A stretch of DNA of 64,000 nt from Zobellia russellii. GTDB lineage: Bacteria > Bacteroidota > Bacteroidia > Flavobacteriales > Flavobacteriaceae. Below are positions 9,096-19,040 of this stretch, piece by piece (position 1 is the first letter of the stretch; each line of letters starts with the position of its first letter). The position numbers and the translations under genes were made by a program. The notes under the pieces were generated by a model that saw only the letters and a list, made by a program, of their open reading frames with translations, searched no databases and was not told the origin of the DNA. The stretch spans positions 62,001-126,000 of the forward strand of contig NZ_JACSOI010000010.1 of NCBI RefSeq assembly GCF_018728565.1, given 5' to 3'.

Positions 9096-10247
9096 TTACT
9101 GCTTTCTGTTCAGTTCAAAACTATAAAGTTGCCTACCTAGCTCGGCTAGAAACGGAATGCCAATAGCATCATATTCATAAGTATTGTCGTTAAAGACCCC
9201 ATTTGAATTGACCAATACGGTGGCGGTAATCATAAATTCCACATTGTTAATAGTATCCTTAATGTAAGCGCAGTCGGTTAAAGTGCCATAAGCAAAACCC
9301 ACCTTGTTGTAGATTTCAATGTGGTTCGGAATGTTTTCTTTGGTATCTCCATACATGAAAAACTTACAATACCCATCATAGAAGTCCGTGGCGTTGTAAC
9401 CCGCATTTCTTGGCACGGTACGCATAGCGGTCATTAAGAAGTGGTGTTGTTTGTCGCTCAAATTAAAACGTTCGTTCTTGTCAAATTTTTCGGGAAAAAT
9501 GATTCGCTTTAAAAGAGAACTTTGAGCTTCAATGGGGTAATAATTCTTTAAGCTGAAATCAAATGGTTCAACCATAAGGGAATCGTCTTCGTAAAAACCT
9601 GTTCCCTTTTTTATATGATTTATTTCTAGAGCTTTGGGAAAGGTGTTAATGGTGGAGGGCAGCATATACGTAGTGCTGTCGTTCTCATAAACAATTAATG
9701 GTTTTGTGGCGGTATTTTCTTCTCCATTGCCCAGTCTTTGCCATATGCGAACAGGAGAAACACCTTTTCTTTTAAGAATTGCATTAATAGAATCCTGCCC
9801 TAAAAATTCAATCAACCTGTTATTTGCATCGTTATCGCTTACTGCGAATATTTGTGAGATAGCTTCTGAAAAAGTCGTTTCCACAGAATCGCCTTCAACG
9901 TAAAAACGCGTATCAAGGTCAAGGGAATCCATCTGGTTCAATTGCTCAAGAGCTACTACTGCCGTGGGGAATTTTACAGTGCTGGCAGGGTAGAAGTAGT
10001 TGTTTGAATCTACTTGAAAATCAAAATCATCAAAGTAAACTTGGTTCCCTTTTCTATTGATTTGAGTATACCGTATCTGAACTTCATGCTCGTTTAGGTG
10101 GTCCATTACTCGCCGTATTTTTGGAGAGTCGGAGTTTAGTATTGCCATTAGCGGGTCTCCTACTTTTTCTTCTTTTTTGGGTGCACAGGAAAAAAGGAGT
10201 ACGAGACTTAGGGTTATAAAGGCAAACTTATTGTACATGAGCTTCAA
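9096..10247 (-). CDS. Class A beta-lactamase-fold serine hydrolase lipoprotein
   Basis: A 383-residue lipoprotein (lipobox LLFSC, lipidated C21). It carries the three signatures of penicillin-recognising serine enzymes: S89-T-V-K92 (ASTVKFP), S137-D-N139 (VSDND) and K315-V-G317 in place of KTG. The substrate could be a beta-lactam, a peptidoglycan peptide or something else. The long region between SDN and KVG and the KVG variant argue against a standard drug-hydrolysing beta-lactamase. Met1 gives a normal n-region; Met4 is an alternative start. It lies just downstream of an unrelated conserved small protein on the same strand. Confidence 0.75.
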   Translation of the reverse strand: MKLMYNKFAFITLSLVLLFSCAPKKEEKVGDPLMAILNSDSPKIRRVMDHLNEHEVQIRYTQINRKGNQVYFDDFDFQVDSNNYFYPASTVKFPTAVVALEQLNQMDSLDLDTRFYVEGDSVETTFSEAISQIFAVSDNDANNRLIEFLGQDSINAILKRKGVSPVRIWQRLGNGEENTATKPLIVYENDSTTYMLPSTINTFPKALEINHIKKGTGFYEDDSLMVEPFDFSLKNYYPIEAQSSLLKRIIFPEKFDKNERFNLSDKQHHFLMTAMRTVPRNAGYNATDFYDGYCKFFMYGDTKENIPNHIEIYNKVGFAYGTLTDCAYIKDTINNVEFMITATVLVNSNGVFNDNTYEYDAIGIPFLAELGRQLYSFELNRKQ

Positions 10248-10275
10248 TACATTTTATAATACTTGGTGTTACGAC

Positions 10276-10527
10276 CTAGTTCTGGGCCGGTTCAACATAC
10301 ACTTCTCCTCTATGGGGTTTAAGGGCATCTCTAACGGATATCATTTCGGTCTCATCTACCACCATAAAGGCTATACTGTGCATTTCGTTAAAATCCTGGG
10401 AACCGGTAATATTAAGATTGGTTTTTTCTAGGGCAATAAACTCCTTTAGATGGATAACGTGATGTTCTGCAGTTTTTTGTGCGGCTGGACCTCTAAAATC
10501 CCATATCAATTTTATTTTTCTACTCAT
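10276..10527 (-). CDS. Conserved small protein of unknown function (83 aa)
   Basis: An 83-residue soluble protein beginning MSRKIKLIWDFRGPAAQ, with no signal or membrane segment. Its predicted alternating pattern (IKLIWDF, NLNITGS, SIAFMVVDE, GEVYVEP) suggests a small alpha/beta fold. I believe similar short proteins occur across flavobacteria but cannot name a family. It lies 28 bp upstream of the beta-lactamase-fold lipoprotein gene and could be cotranscribed with it. Confidence 0.65.
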   Translation of the reverse strand: MSRKIKLIWDFRGPAAQKTAEHHVIHLKEFIALEKTNLNITGSQDFNEMHSIAFMVVDETEMISVRDALKPHRGEVYVEPAQN

Positions 10528-10758
10528 AAAATTTGTATTCTATCTACTGTGGATGATTAACAGGAATCCTCAATTTAAGTTTTTCACTATAATTCGGGAC
10601 TAATTTTTTAAACTAATTAAAGCTACGAAAGGGTAAAAGTAATATGGTTGCAACTAACAATAGTCTTTCATTCAAGTAAATTTATATAAACAAAGTGAAA
10701 TGTGTAGGTATAGGATTACAACTGAAATTAAAAAGTCTGTTAAGAGCCTAGTGGTCTA

Positions 10759-10788
10759 TTGCCTACCGTAACGGAATTGCTATTTTTG
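10759..10788 (+). promoter_or_regulatory. Candidate Bacteroidota promoter (TTG-N19-TATTTTTG)
   Basis: TTG at 10759-10761 and TATTTTTG at 10781-10788 (consensus TAnnTTTG) are 19 bp apart, matching the Bacteroidota -33/-7 pattern. The -7 element ends only 4 bp before the ATG at 10793, so transcripts from here would be leaderless or nearly so. Confidence 0.5.
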
Positions 10789-10792
10789 CCCC

Positions 10793-11683
10793 ATGAGATT
10801 AAAAATAACACCATTGTGCTATCTGGTTCGTTGCTGGGCCGTTATGGCAACTTTATCCCTTTTTGTGGGCTGCGGTTCTTTTTTGGCGAAAGATGAACCT
10901 GGATATTTAGCACGTGTTGGTGAAAACTATTTATATCGCGAAGATGTGGCCAAATTGTTGGCCAAAGGTATTTCTAAGGAAGATAGTGCTTCATTCGTAA
11001 CCAACTATATTAACAATTGGGCTTCTAAACAGTTGTTGCTGGAAAAGGCAAAAATTAACCTTCCCGAAGAGAAACTAGCGGCATACGATGTTCTGGTTTC
11101 GGATTATCGTACGGATTTGTATACCAGAGCGTATAAAGAAGCATTGGTGCAACAAGATGGAGATACTGTAATAAGCGCTTCTCAATTGAACGGATTCTAT
11201 GAGCGGGAGAAGGAAAATTTTAAATTGAAGGAAAAAATTGTGAAACTTAGGTTTGTAGAGTTACCTACTCAATTTTTGAATAAGGACGATGTGATAAGTA
11301 AACTAAAACGTTTTAAAAAGGACGATATTAGTTATTTGGATTCTATTGGGGTACAGTTCAAGAAATTAAACTTTAACGATTCTATATGGGTAAGTGCCAC
11401 TAGAATTATTGAGGAAATACCACCACTTACCTTTGAAAATGCCGATAAACACCTAAAAAAATCACAATTTTTTGAGTTGGAGGATGCAAACGGGGTATAT
11501 TTGGCAAAGGTTACCGATGTTCTAGATGTTAATGACGTCGCTCCACTATCTTTTATTGAACCTACCATTAAGCAGGTTTTGCTAAGTAGAAGAAAACTCG
11601 ATTATTTACGAAAACTGGAAACAGAAATTATAGATGAGGCTATTAAAGAAAAAGAATTTGAAGTTTACGAGCAAGGTGAATAA
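10793..11683 (+). CDS. SurA-like periplasmic lipoprotein without clear PPIase domain
   Basis: A 296-residue lipoprotein (signal ending SLFVGC). It has a helical SurA/PpiC-type chaperone layout: YLYREDVAKLL and NNWASKQLLLEKA resemble the SurA N-terminal region, but no complete parvulin core (GGxLG / FExGY type) is visible. Probably assists folding or transport of outer-membrane proteins. The following surA-like gene overlaps its 3' end, so the two are coupled. Start at ATG 10793 gives a 27-residue leader; ATG 10844 would leave too short a signal peptide. The role is inferred from neighbour and layout. Confidence 0.7.
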   Translation: MRLKITPLCYLVRCWAVMATLSLFVGCGSFLAKDEPGYLARVGENYLYREDVAKLLAKGISKEDSASFVTNYINNWASKQLLLEKAKINLPEEKLAAYDVLVSDYRTDLYTRAYKEALVQQDGDTVISASQLNGFYEREKENFKLKEKIVKLRFVELPTQFLNKDDVISKLKRFKKDDISYLDSIGVQFKKLNFNDSIWVSATRIIEEIPPLTFENADKHLKKSQFFELEDANGVYLAKVTDVLDVNDVAPLSFIEPTIKQVLLSRRKLDYLRKLETEIIDEAIKEKEFEVYEQGE

Positions 11684-13124
11684 GTATATTGCCATTTTGG
11701 GTTGCTTCTTGATTGCGGGAAGTGCTGTTGCTCAAGAAACTGAAGAAGTTACCGAAAGTCAAGAAGAAGTTACAGAACCAGCTATGGATGCTGAGGCTAG
11801 TGCGGAAATGGATTCGGTTAAGCCTACAAACTTTAAAAAAATTAAGCTAGATGGTATTTCTGCAGTTGTAGGGGACTATGTTATCCTAGAATCTGATATA
11901 GAAAAAACCCTTATTGATTTAAAAAGCCAAGGAGTTTCAACTGCGGATGTTACCCGTTGCGGACTTTTAGGTAAATTAATGGAAGACCGTTTATATGCCC
12001 ACCAGGCCGTGCAGGATAGTCTTTTGGTTTCGGATGATGAGATTGCGGCTACTACTGATCGTCAGATTCAGTCTTTCGTGCAACAGACAGGCTCTATGGA
12101 GAAACTGTTGAAGTTCTACAAAAAAGAAGATGAGGCCAGTTTACGTGAGGATATCAATAAAATTAATAAACTGAGAATGCTTTCCGAAAAGATGCAATCC
12201 AGTATTGTTGAGAAAATTGAAATTACACCAGAAGAGGTTCGTCAGTTTTTTAATAAAATTCCGGAAGATGAACGTCCTGTTTTTGGTGCGGAAATGGAAA
12301 TAGCACAAATCGTGAAATCTCCAAAACCTACAGAAAAGGAAGTTCAGGATGTCTTGGATAAACTTAACGAGATAAAGGCAGATGTAGAGGATAACGATGC
12401 AAGCTTTAGCGTAAAGGCTATTTTATATTCACAAGATCCAGGTTCAAAGTCAAAAGGTGGTTTTTATAGTATAACTAAGGATACCGGGTTTGATAAGACA
12501 TTTAAGGATGTAGCTTTCAGTTTGGCGGAAGGCGAGGTTTCTGAACCTTTTGAGACTCAATTTGGGTATCATATTATCTATATTGAAAAAATTAGAGGGC
12601 AAGAATTGGATTTACGTCATATCTTGATACAACCTAAAATATCTCAAACCGCTTTGGATGAGGTAAAGCAGGAGTTAGATACTATTCGTAAGCATATTAT
12701 GGAAGGTAAGTATACCTTTGCTCAGGCAGCCCTTAATTTTTCGGATGAAAAAGAAACGAAGTTTGATGGTGGCCTTTTAAGAAACCCTACCAATTTTGAT
12801 TCTAGGTTTGAGTTAACAAAAATGGATCCAACATTGTACAACCAAGTACGGAACCTTAAGGATGATGAAATTTCATATCCTTTATTGGAGGAAGATCCAA
12901 GAGGTGGCGGTCCTAAATATAAAATCTTAAAGGTTACCAACCGTTATGATGAGCATGTAGCCGATTTTTCTAAGGATTATATTAAGATCCAACAATTGGC
13001 AAAAACCGAAAAGCAGTACAAAGCCATTAAAAAATGGATGGACGAGCATATAGAGGATACCTATATTAGCGTAAACGAAGACAACAGGGACTGCGATTTT
13101 GCCAATAACTGGGTAAAGGAATAA
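11634..13124 (+). CDS. surA: SurA-type peptidyl-prolyl isomerase / outer-membrane protein chaperone
   Basis: A 496-residue periplasmic protein: signal peptide ending SAVAQ, an acidic low-complexity stretch (residues about 35-62), a SurA N-terminal chaperone domain (ISAVVGDYVILESDIE, about 73-220), a first parvulin domain (about 222-330; GFYSITKDTGFD, VSEPFETQFGYHIIYIE) and a second, less conserved parvulin-like region (about 330-450; LRHILIQP, FDGGLLRN). The ATG at 11634 overlaps the previous gene by 50 bp. GTG 11676 would give an 8-bp overlap and a compact signal peptide, and is a serious alternative. The symbol is by family resemblance. Confidence 0.85.
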   Translation: MRLLKKKNLKFTSKVNKYIAILGCFLIAGSAVAQETEEVTESQEEVTEPAMDAEASAEMDSVKPTNFKKIKLDGISAVVGDYVILESDIEKTLIDLKSQGVSTADVTRCGLLGKLMEDRLYAHQAVQDSLLVSDDEIAATTDRQIQSFVQQTGSMEKLLKFYKKEDEASLREDINKINKLRMLSEKMQSSIVEKIEITPEEVRQFFNKIPEDERPVFGAEMEIAQIVKSPKPTEKEVQDVLDKLNEIKADVEDNDASFSVKAILYSQDPGSKSKGGFYSITKDTGFDKTFKDVAFSLAEGEVSEPFETQFGYHIIYIEKIRGQELDLRHILIQPKISQTALDEVKQELDTIRKHIMEGKYTFAQAALNFSDEKETKFDGGLLRNPTNFDSRFELTKMDPTLYNQVRNLKDDEISYPLLEEDPRGGGPKYKILKVTNRYDEHVADFSKDYIKIQQLAKTEKQYKAIKKWMDEHIEDTYISVNEDNRDCDFANNWVKE

Positions 13125-13128
13125 ATGC

Positions 13129-14082
13129 ATGTCAGACGTTCAGGCAATCAACAATCTTGTAGAAAAACACCAGGCGCTTAAAAAGGAAATTGCCAAGGTC
13201 ATTGTAGGCCAAGATGTGGTAATAGACCAAATTCTTTTGAGTATTTACACCGGTGGGCACTCTTTGTTGATCGGGGTTCCCGGTTTGGCAAAAACGTTAA
13301 TGGTGAATACCATAGCCCAGACATTGGGGTTGGATTTTAAACGTATTCAATTTACTCCTGATTTAATGCCAAGTGATATTCTTGGTAGCGAAGTCTTGGA
13401 CCAAAACAGAAATTTTAAGTTTATAAAGGGACCGATCTTCGCAAATATTATTTTGGCGGATGAGATTAACAGAACACCACCAAAGACGCAAGCAGCCCTG
13501 TTGGAAGCCATGCAGGAACGTTCCGTAACCATTGCAGGTCAGCAACATAAGTTGGAGCTTCCTTATTTTGTTCTGGCCACCCAAAACCCTATAGAACAAG
13601 AAGGTACATACCCGCTCCCAGAAGCGCAGTTAGACCGTTTCATGTTTGCTATTGAATTAAAGTACCCTTCCGTTGAAGAAGAAATAGAGGTTGTTAAAAG
13701 TACCACTTCGGACCGGTCAGAAAATATCAAGGCATTATTTAACGCACAGGAAATAATTGATGTGCAGCAATTGGTGCGTCGTATACCCGTTCCGGACAAT
13801 GTGGTGGAGTATGCCGTTAAATTGGTGAATTCAACCCGTCCAAATTTGGATACGGCAAGTGATTATGTTAAACAATATATAGATTGGGGAGCAGGACCAA
13901 GAGCTTCGCAGAATCTTGTTTTAGCAGCAAAAGCTCATGCGGCTGTTCACGGTAAGTTTTCACCGGATGCCGAAGATGTCCAAGCTGTTGCCACCGGTAT
14001 TTTAAGACATAGACTTATTAAAAACTACAAAGCAGAGGCCGAGGGTATTTCCGAAGAAACCATTATTGGTAAATTACTCTAG
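13129..14082 (+). CDS. MoxR-family AAA+ ATPase
   Basis: A 317-residue MoxR ATPase: Walker A region GVPGLAKT, Walker B ILADEINRTPPKTQAALLEAMQE, sensor 1 ATQNPIEQEGTYPLPEAQLDRF and a lid domain ending in RHRLIKNY. These ATPases usually act as chaperones for von Willebrand factor A proteins encoded alongside (Bat/DUF58 genes), but none follows here; aconitase does. The start is 4 bp after the surA-like stop, so it may be cotranscribed with the periplasmic chaperone pair. Confidence 0.92.
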   Translation: MSDVQAINNLVEKHQALKKEIAKVIVGQDVVIDQILLSIYTGGHSLLIGVPGLAKTLMVNTIAQTLGLDFKRIQFTPDLMPSDILGSEVLDQNRNFKFIKGPIFANIILADEINRTPPKTQAALLEAMQERSVTIAGQQHKLELPYFVLATQNPIEQEGTYPLPEAQLDRFMFAIELKYPSVEEEIEVVKSTTSDRSENIKALFNAQEIIDVQQLVRRIPVPDNVVEYAVKLVNSTRPNLDTASDYVKQYIDWGAGPRASQNLVLAAKAHAAVHGKFSPDAEDVQAVATGILRHRLIKNYKAEAEGISEETIIGKLL

Positions 14083-14266
14083 TTAAAAATTAACACATCT
14101 GCTGTAAATTTGCAGGTTTTCTGCCTTTAATGCCTTCGTTAGTGTAACCGAAAGGCAATCTACTGATCAATTTCTAAAAAAGGTGTGAATCCTAAGGCAA
14201 AAGTTTTATTTACGCTTCTTATTTTCTTAATTTTACGGGATTACAATAACTTAAACAAATTAGATA

Positions 14267-16540
14267 ATGGCATTTGATATTGATATGATCAAAGGGGTGT
14301 ACGCCAATATGGCCGAACGTGTTGAAAAAGCGCGTGAAATTGTCGGCAAACCGCTTACCCTTTCAGAGAAGATTTTATATTCCCATTTATGGGACGGTAA
14401 CCCTAGCAAAGCATTTACAAGGGGAAAAGACTATGTGGATTTTGCTCCAGATCGTATCGCTTGTCAAGATGCTACAGCGCAGATGGCCCTTTTGCAATTT
14501 ATGCAGGCCGGAAAGCCAAAGGTAGCAGTACCAACTACAGTGCACTGTGATCACCTTATACAGGCTAAAAACGGTGCTACGGCAGATTTAAAATCTGCAA
14601 ATACAACCAGTGCCGAGGTATTTGATTTCTTGGAATCTGTTTCCAATAAATATGGAATCGGTTTCTGGAAACCAGGTGCAGGTATTATTCACCAAGTTGT
14701 TTTGGAAAACTACGCATTTCCAGGTGGAATGATGATCGGTACGGATTCGCATACGGTTAACGCAGGTGGTCTAGGTATGGTAGCTATTGGTGTTGGTGGT
14801 GCAGATGCAGTTGATGTAATGGCAGGTATGGCCTGGGAACTAAAGTTTCCAAAATTGATCGGAGTAAAATTAACGGGTAATATTTCTGGCTGGACAGCGC
14901 CAAAGGATGTTATCTTAAAAGTAGCCGAAATTCTTACCGTTAAAGGAGGCACCGGTGCTATTGTAGAATACTTTGGAGAAGGAGCCAAGAACCTTTCTTG
15001 TACTGGTAAAGGTACTATCTGTAACATGGGTGCTGAAATAGGGGCTACAACTTCTACTTTTGGATATGATGAGTCTATGGAGCGTTATTTACGCGCTACG
15101 GATAGAGCAGATGTTGCCGATGCAGCAAATGCGGTTAAAGAACATTTAACTGCCGATGCAGAGGTTTATGCAAGTCCAGAACAATATTTTGATGAGGTTA
15201 TAGAAATTAACTTATCGGAATTAACACCATTGTTGAACGGACCTTTTACTCCGGATTTATCTACAGGAGTAGGGACCGATATGACTAAAAAAGCAACTGA
15301 AAATGATTGGCCACTTCAAGTAGAGTGGGGATTGATCGGTTCTTGTACCAACTCTTCCTATGAAGATTTATCAAGAGCTTCTTCAATTGCGCAGCAAGCC
15401 TTGGACAAAGGAATAAAAATGAAGTCGGAATTAGGTATTAACCCTGGTTCTGAGCAAGTTCGTTATACTGCTGATAGAGACGGTATCTTACAGGTTTTTG
15501 AAAAATTGGATGCTAAAATCTTTACAAATGCTTGTGGACCATGTATCGGTCAATGGGCAAGATATAACGATCCAAAAAATGCACCTAAAAACAGTATAGT
15601 TCATTCGTTTAACCGAAACTTTGCTAAGCGTGCAGATGGTAACCCAAATACGCATGCCTTTGTTGCATCACCTGAAATTACGGCTGCAATAGCTATTTCC
15701 GGTCGTTTGGATTTTAACCCTATCACGGATACTTTGATCAATGAAAATGGTGAGGAAGTTAAATTTGACGAGCCAACAGGATGGGAGTTGCCACCAAAAG
15801 GATTTGCTGTTGAGGATGCAGGATTCTTAGCGCCAGATGAAGATGGTTCCGGTGTAGAAGTTATTGTTGCTCCGGATTCTGAAAGATTACAGTTATTAGA
15901 ACCTTTTACACCAATTAAGGACGAAAGCCTTATGGGTGCTAAGCTTTTGATCAAAGCATTCGGAAAGTGTACAACGGATCATATTTCTATGGCAGGACCA
16001 TGGTTACGTTTCCGTGGACATTTAGATAATATTTCCAATAACTGTTTAATAGGCGCTGTAAATGCATTTGGCCATAAAACAAATATGGTTAAAAACCAGT
16101 TAACAGGAGAATACGGAGGTGTTCCCGATACAGCACGAGCTTATAAAGCGGCAGGAGTTAGATCGGTGGTAGTAGGTGACCACAACTACGGTGAAGGTTC
16201 TTCTCGTGAGCATGCGGCTATGGAGCCAAGACATTTAGGTGTTGCAGCTGTAATCGTAAAATCTTTTGCGCGTATCCACGAAACAAACCTTAAAAAACAA
16301 GGTATGTTAGGATTGACTTTTGCCAACGAGGCAGATTACGATCTAGTACAGGAAGATGATACATTCAACTTTATAGATATTGCCGAGTTTGCACCGGACA
16401 AGCAATTAACTTTAGAGTTGGTACATGCAGATGGTAGCAAAGATGTAATCAAATTGAACCATACGTACAATCAGCCTCAAATAGATTGGTACAGAGAAGG
16501 TTCTGCATTGAACGTTATCAAAAAGGAAAATGCAGCCTAA
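14267..16540 (+). CDS. acn: Aconitate hydratase (mitochondrial-type aconitase)
   Basis: Interconverts citrate and isocitrate in the TCA cycle using a [4Fe-4S] cluster. The 757-residue protein shows the cluster cysteines in [10 protein letters not shown] and [10 protein letters not shown], substrate blocks TTVHCDHLI and [15 protein letters not shown], and the swivel-domain motif [15 protein letters not shown]. Sequence and length match the mitochondrial ACO2 type seen in Bacteroidota, not the longer AcnA or AcnB. A 184-bp upstream gap separates it from moxR, and it has its own terminator, so it is probably monocistronic. Confidence 0.97.
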   Translation: MAFDIDMIKGVYANMAERVEKAREIVGKPLTLSEKILYSHLWDGNPSKAFTRGKDYVDFAPDRIACQDATAQMALLQFMQAGKPKVAVPTTVHCDHLIQAKNGATADLKSANTTSAEVFDFLESVSNKYGIGFWKPGAGIIHQVVLENYAFPGGMMIGTDSHTVNAGGLGMVAIGVGGADAVDVMAGMAWELKFPKLIGVKLTGNISGWTAPKDVILKVAEILTVKGGTGAIVEYFGEGAKNLSCTGKGTICNMGAEIGATTSTFGYDESMERYLRATDRADVADAANAVKEHLTADAEVYASPEQYFDEVIEINLSELTPLLNGPFTPDLSTGVGTDMTKKATENDWPLQVEWGLIGSCTNSSYEDLSRASSIAQQALDKGIKMKSELGINPGSEQVRYTADRDGILQVFEKLDAKIFTNACGPCIGQWARYNDPKNAPKNSIVHSFNRNFAKRADGNPNTHAFVASPEITAAIAISGRLDFNPITDTLINENGEEVKFDEPTGWELPPKGFAVEDAGFLAPDEDGSGVEVIVAPDSERLQLLEPFTPIKDESLMGAKLLIKAFGKCTTDHISMAGPWLRFRGHLDNISNNCLIGAVNAFGHKTNMVKNQLTGEYGGVPDTARAYKAAGVRSVVVGDHNYGEGSSREHAAMEPRHLGVAAVIVKSFARIHETNLKKQGMLGLTFANEADYDLVQEDDTFNFIDIAEFAPDKQLTLELVHADGSKDVIKLNHTYNQPQIDWYREGSALNVIKKENAA

Positions 16541-16561
16541 TTCCTATTGAAATAGTATATT

Positions 16562-16591
16562 AAAACTCCCGTTAATTAACGGGAGTTTTTT
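16562..16591 (+). terminator. Terminator after aconitase
   Basis: Perfect inverted repeat (AAAACTCCCGTTA with TAACGGGAGTTTT, short AT-rich centre) followed by a T-run, 21 bp after the aconitase stop. Confidence 0.92.
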
Positions 16592-16617
16592 AGTTTTATA
16601 ACTATCCAACATTTTTT

Positions 16618-17175
16618 ATGAAAAGAAAAACTTTCTTTACACTCATTATCATGGCCTTTGTGCTTTCTTTCTTTGTTACACCCGTGGGATATTGGGGAAA
16701 GATTTGGCTTATGCGTTTGTTTGCTTCTCCCCCCGAAATTATAGCTGTAGATGAAAGGAAAAAAATAGATGGGTATGATTGGAAACTTAAGGATGCCAAC
16801 TGGGATTTCTTCAACCTGAATGAATCCAAAGAAAAGGTTTTGTTTATTCATTTCTGGGCTTCCTGGAATACGCCAAGTGCAGCAGAACTAAACGGTATTC
16901 AAACATTATATGATGCTTACTCGGATAGAGTTGATTTTTATATCGTTACAAATGAAGAACGTGAGCCGGTAGAAGAGTTCATGGCTAAGAATAAATATAC
17001 ATTTCCTGTAACCTACAGAATTGTGGGAGAGGGGGCTCCTTTTAAGATACCAAAAATACAAGGGACCTATATCATTGATGAAAATGGAGATATTTTAGTT
17101 AACTCTAAGGAAACTCATGATTGGGATAGTGCTACAGTAACCCAACTATTAGATTCAATTACGGCTAAATCTTGA
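16618..17175 (+). CDS. Thioredoxin-fold protein lacking the CxxC motif
   Basis: A 185-residue TlpA/thioredoxin-like protein held by an N-terminal membrane helix (residues about 5-25). The fold markers are present (FIHFWASW, the cis-proline-like FKIPKIQGTYIIDENGDI), but where the redox CxxC belongs the sequence reads WASWNTPSAAEL, so both cysteines are gone. It cannot work as a normal disulfide reductase; a binding or scaffold role is possible. The next gene is an intact paralogue whose start overlaps this stop by 3-4 bp. Confidence 0.8.
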   Translation: MKRKTFFTLIIMAFVLSFFVTPVGYWGKIWLMRLFASPPEIIAVDERKKIDGYDWKLKDANWDFFNLNESKEKVLFIHFWASWNTPSAAELNGIQTLYDAYSDRVDFYIVTNEEREPVEEFMAKNKYTFPVTYRIVGEGAPFKIPKIQGTYIIDENGDILVNSKETHDWDSATVTQLLDSITAKS

Positions 17176-17729
17176 AGTTATCGTTTAAATATATATTTCT
17201 TGGGCTACTCCTTATAATTATTTGTGTCTTATTTACGCCTATAGGGCCTAAACTTAGAGCTTATGTGGGAAGAATTGTTTCATATAGTTCGGTAAAACTG
17301 AAAACCGAAAAGACGATTCCTGAAAGTACATATAGTTGGGAAGTAAAAGACTTGGATGGAAAGACATACCCTTTCCAAAACACTAAAGGGAAAATCGTTT
17401 TCATTAATCTTTGGGCCACATGGTGTAAGCCATGTTTAGAGGAATTGCCCGGCATTCAGGCTTTATATGAAGATTATCAAGATAAGGTAGACTTTTTGCT
17501 CGTTAGTGAAGAAAAGTCTAAGAGGGTCAATACTTTTGTTTCCAAGAAATCTTATCAACTGCCTTTCTATTTGACTGAAGGTCAGATACCCGAAATATTT
17601 AGATCTACGACCTTACCAACAACCTATATTATAAATAAGCAGGGTAAAGTGGTTAGAGCGGAAAACGGTGCAGTTAATTGGAATAGCGAAGAAATTAGAC
17701 AGTTTCTTGACCAACTTTTAATGGAATAG
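17172..17729 (+). CDS. Membrane-anchored TlpA-like thioredoxin
   Basis: A 185-residue paralogue of the preceding protein, with an N-terminal membrane helix, thioredoxin core and an intact WATWCKPCLEELPG active site, followed by TTLPTTYIINKQGKV (cis-Pro region). Expected to face the periplasm and reduce disulfides, for example in cytochrome or envelope protein maturation. Translation starts at TTG 17172, which overlaps the upstream TGA, so its expression should depend on the CxxC-less partner. It ends 4 bp from the convergent crtZ. Confidence 0.85.
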   Translation: MKLSFKYIFLGLLLIIICVLFTPIGPKLRAYVGRIVSYSSVKLKTEKTIPESTYSWEVKDLDGKTYPFQNTKGKIVFINLWATWCKPCLEELPGIQALYEDYQDKVDFLLVSEEKSKRVNTFVSKKSYQLPFYLTEGQIPEIFRSTTLPTTYIINKQGKVVRAENGAVNWNSEEIRQFLDQLLME

Positions 17730-17733
17730 CAGA

Positions 17734-18189
17734 TTATGCCCTGTTCTTGAAATACTTAAAGGGAACTATTAGCATACCAAAACATTCCCCATCTTTTTTA
17801 CCTAAGTGTTTATGATGCATTTTGTGAGCTCTGCGTACACCCTTGGCATACCAGTGGTTCGCATTTCTAAATAGTTTAAACCGTTGGTGAATAAAAATAT
17901 CGTGGACTAGAAAATAAGCTATGCCATAAGCCAATATACCAAAGCCTAAAGGCCAACCGTACCAAAAAGATGTCTCTGCACCTAAGTAAAAGAGTATGAT
18001 GCTTACGATGGCGTAAAAAACAAAAAAAGTATCATTCTTTTCAAACCATGAATCGTGGTCTTTTTTATGATGATCGCGGTGTAAATTCCAAAGAAAGCCG
18101 TGCATAATATATTTATGGGTAAACCATGCCATAAATTCCATAAAGGAAAATGTGCCAACAAATAGGAGTATCCAAATAATCACTTTCAT
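17734..18189 (-). CDS. crtZ: Beta-carotene hydroxylase CrtZ
   Basis: Di-iron hydroxylase that adds 3-OH groups to beta-ionone rings, giving zeaxanthin. The 151-residue membrane protein shows the full set of histidine clusters of the fatty-acid-hydroxylase superfamily: HKYIMHG, HRDHH, HDIFIHQR and HKMHHKH, with hydrophobic helices between. Last gene of the merR-crtI-crtB-crtZ unit; its ATG directly abuts the crtB stop. Confidence 0.95.
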   Translation of the reverse strand: MKVIIWILLFVGTFSFMEFMAWFTHKYIMHGFLWNLHRDHHKKDHDSWFEKNDTFFVFYAIVSIILFYLGAETSFWYGWPLGFGILAYGIAYFLVHDIFIHQRFKLFRNANHWYAKGVRRAHKMHHKHLGKKDGECFGMLIVPFKYFKNRA

Positions 18190-19029
18190 TTAAACCAAGT
18201 TCAATTTATAATTCACGTACGATTTGGCCAAAACACCAAACTTCTCGTAGTTGGGAACACGAATACGCACTTTTCTAATCTCCAAAGAGGGTGTACGCTG
18301 CAGTTTTTTTAGTAATCTGTAATAATACTTATAGGCTGTGTAGACGCCAAATTTGGCTTCATTAGGTAACTGAAGAATACCTGAGTAGGCCAGTTCAAAA
18401 TCTGCTTTAATTTCATTTACGATTCTTGTTTTTGATTCTTCGTCCAACATAGCTAAATCCGTATTTGGAAAATAGCTTCGGTTTAAATCTTCAAAATCAC
18501 TTTTTAAATCTCTGAGAAAGTTCACCTTTTGAAAAGCGGAACCTAATGCCATAGCTGTCTCCTTGAGATTATTGTATTTCTCCATATCGCCTTTTACAAA
18601 GACCTTTAAACACATGAGTCCCACTACATCTGCAGAGCCATAAATATACGCTTTGTACTCCTCATCTGTCCTATAGACATTCTTGTAGAGATCCATTCGC
18701 ATACTCTTCATAAATGCTGCGACAAGTTCGTAAGGCAGGTCATATTTGTGATAGGTATGCTGAAATGAGTTGAGAATAGGGTTAAGGCTTATTTTTTGTT
18801 CCAAAGCATCCTTTAGGCTTGCTTCAAACTGATTAAAAAGTTTTTCCTTGTTGTATTGATCAAACGTATCAACAATTTCGTCCGCAAAACGCACAAAGCC
18901 ATATATGTTATAAATATCCGCTCTAATGGTAGGGGATAACATTTTGGTGGCCAATGTGAACGAGGTGCTGTAGGACTCTGTCACAATCTGACTACACTGG
19001 TAAGAAACTTTATCAAATAGGGCTTTCAT
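18190..19029 (-). CDS. crtB: Phytoene synthase CrtB
   Basis: Condenses two geranylgeranyl diphosphates to phytoene, the first committed step of carotenoid synthesis. Both aspartate-rich Mg-diphosphate motifs are present: DEIVDTFD (about residue 51) and DLKSDFEDLNRSYFP (about 175). The 279-residue length fits bacterial CrtB. It begins 11 bp after crtI and runs straight into crtZ. Confidence 0.95.
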   Translation of the reverse strand: MKALFDKVSYQCSQIVTESYSTSFTLATKMLSPTIRADIYNIYGFVRFADEIVDTFDQYNKEKLFNQFEASLKDALEQKISLNPILNSFQHTYHKYDLPYELVAAFMKSMRMDLYKNVYRTDEEYKAYIYGSADVVGLMCLKVFVKGDMEKYNNLKETAMALGSAFQKVNFLRDLKSDFEDLNRSYFPNTDLAMLDEESKTRIVNEIKADFELAYSGILQLPNEAKFGVYTAYKYYYRLLKKLQRTPSLEIRKVRIRVPNYEKFGVLAKSYVNYKLNLV

Positions 19030-19040
19030 AGTATTGGCTT

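Noticed and set aside
9096-10247. Antibiotic-resistance beta-lactamase
   Set aside because: Has SxxK and SDN but KVG instead of KTG and an unusually long insertion, so only the fold is supported.
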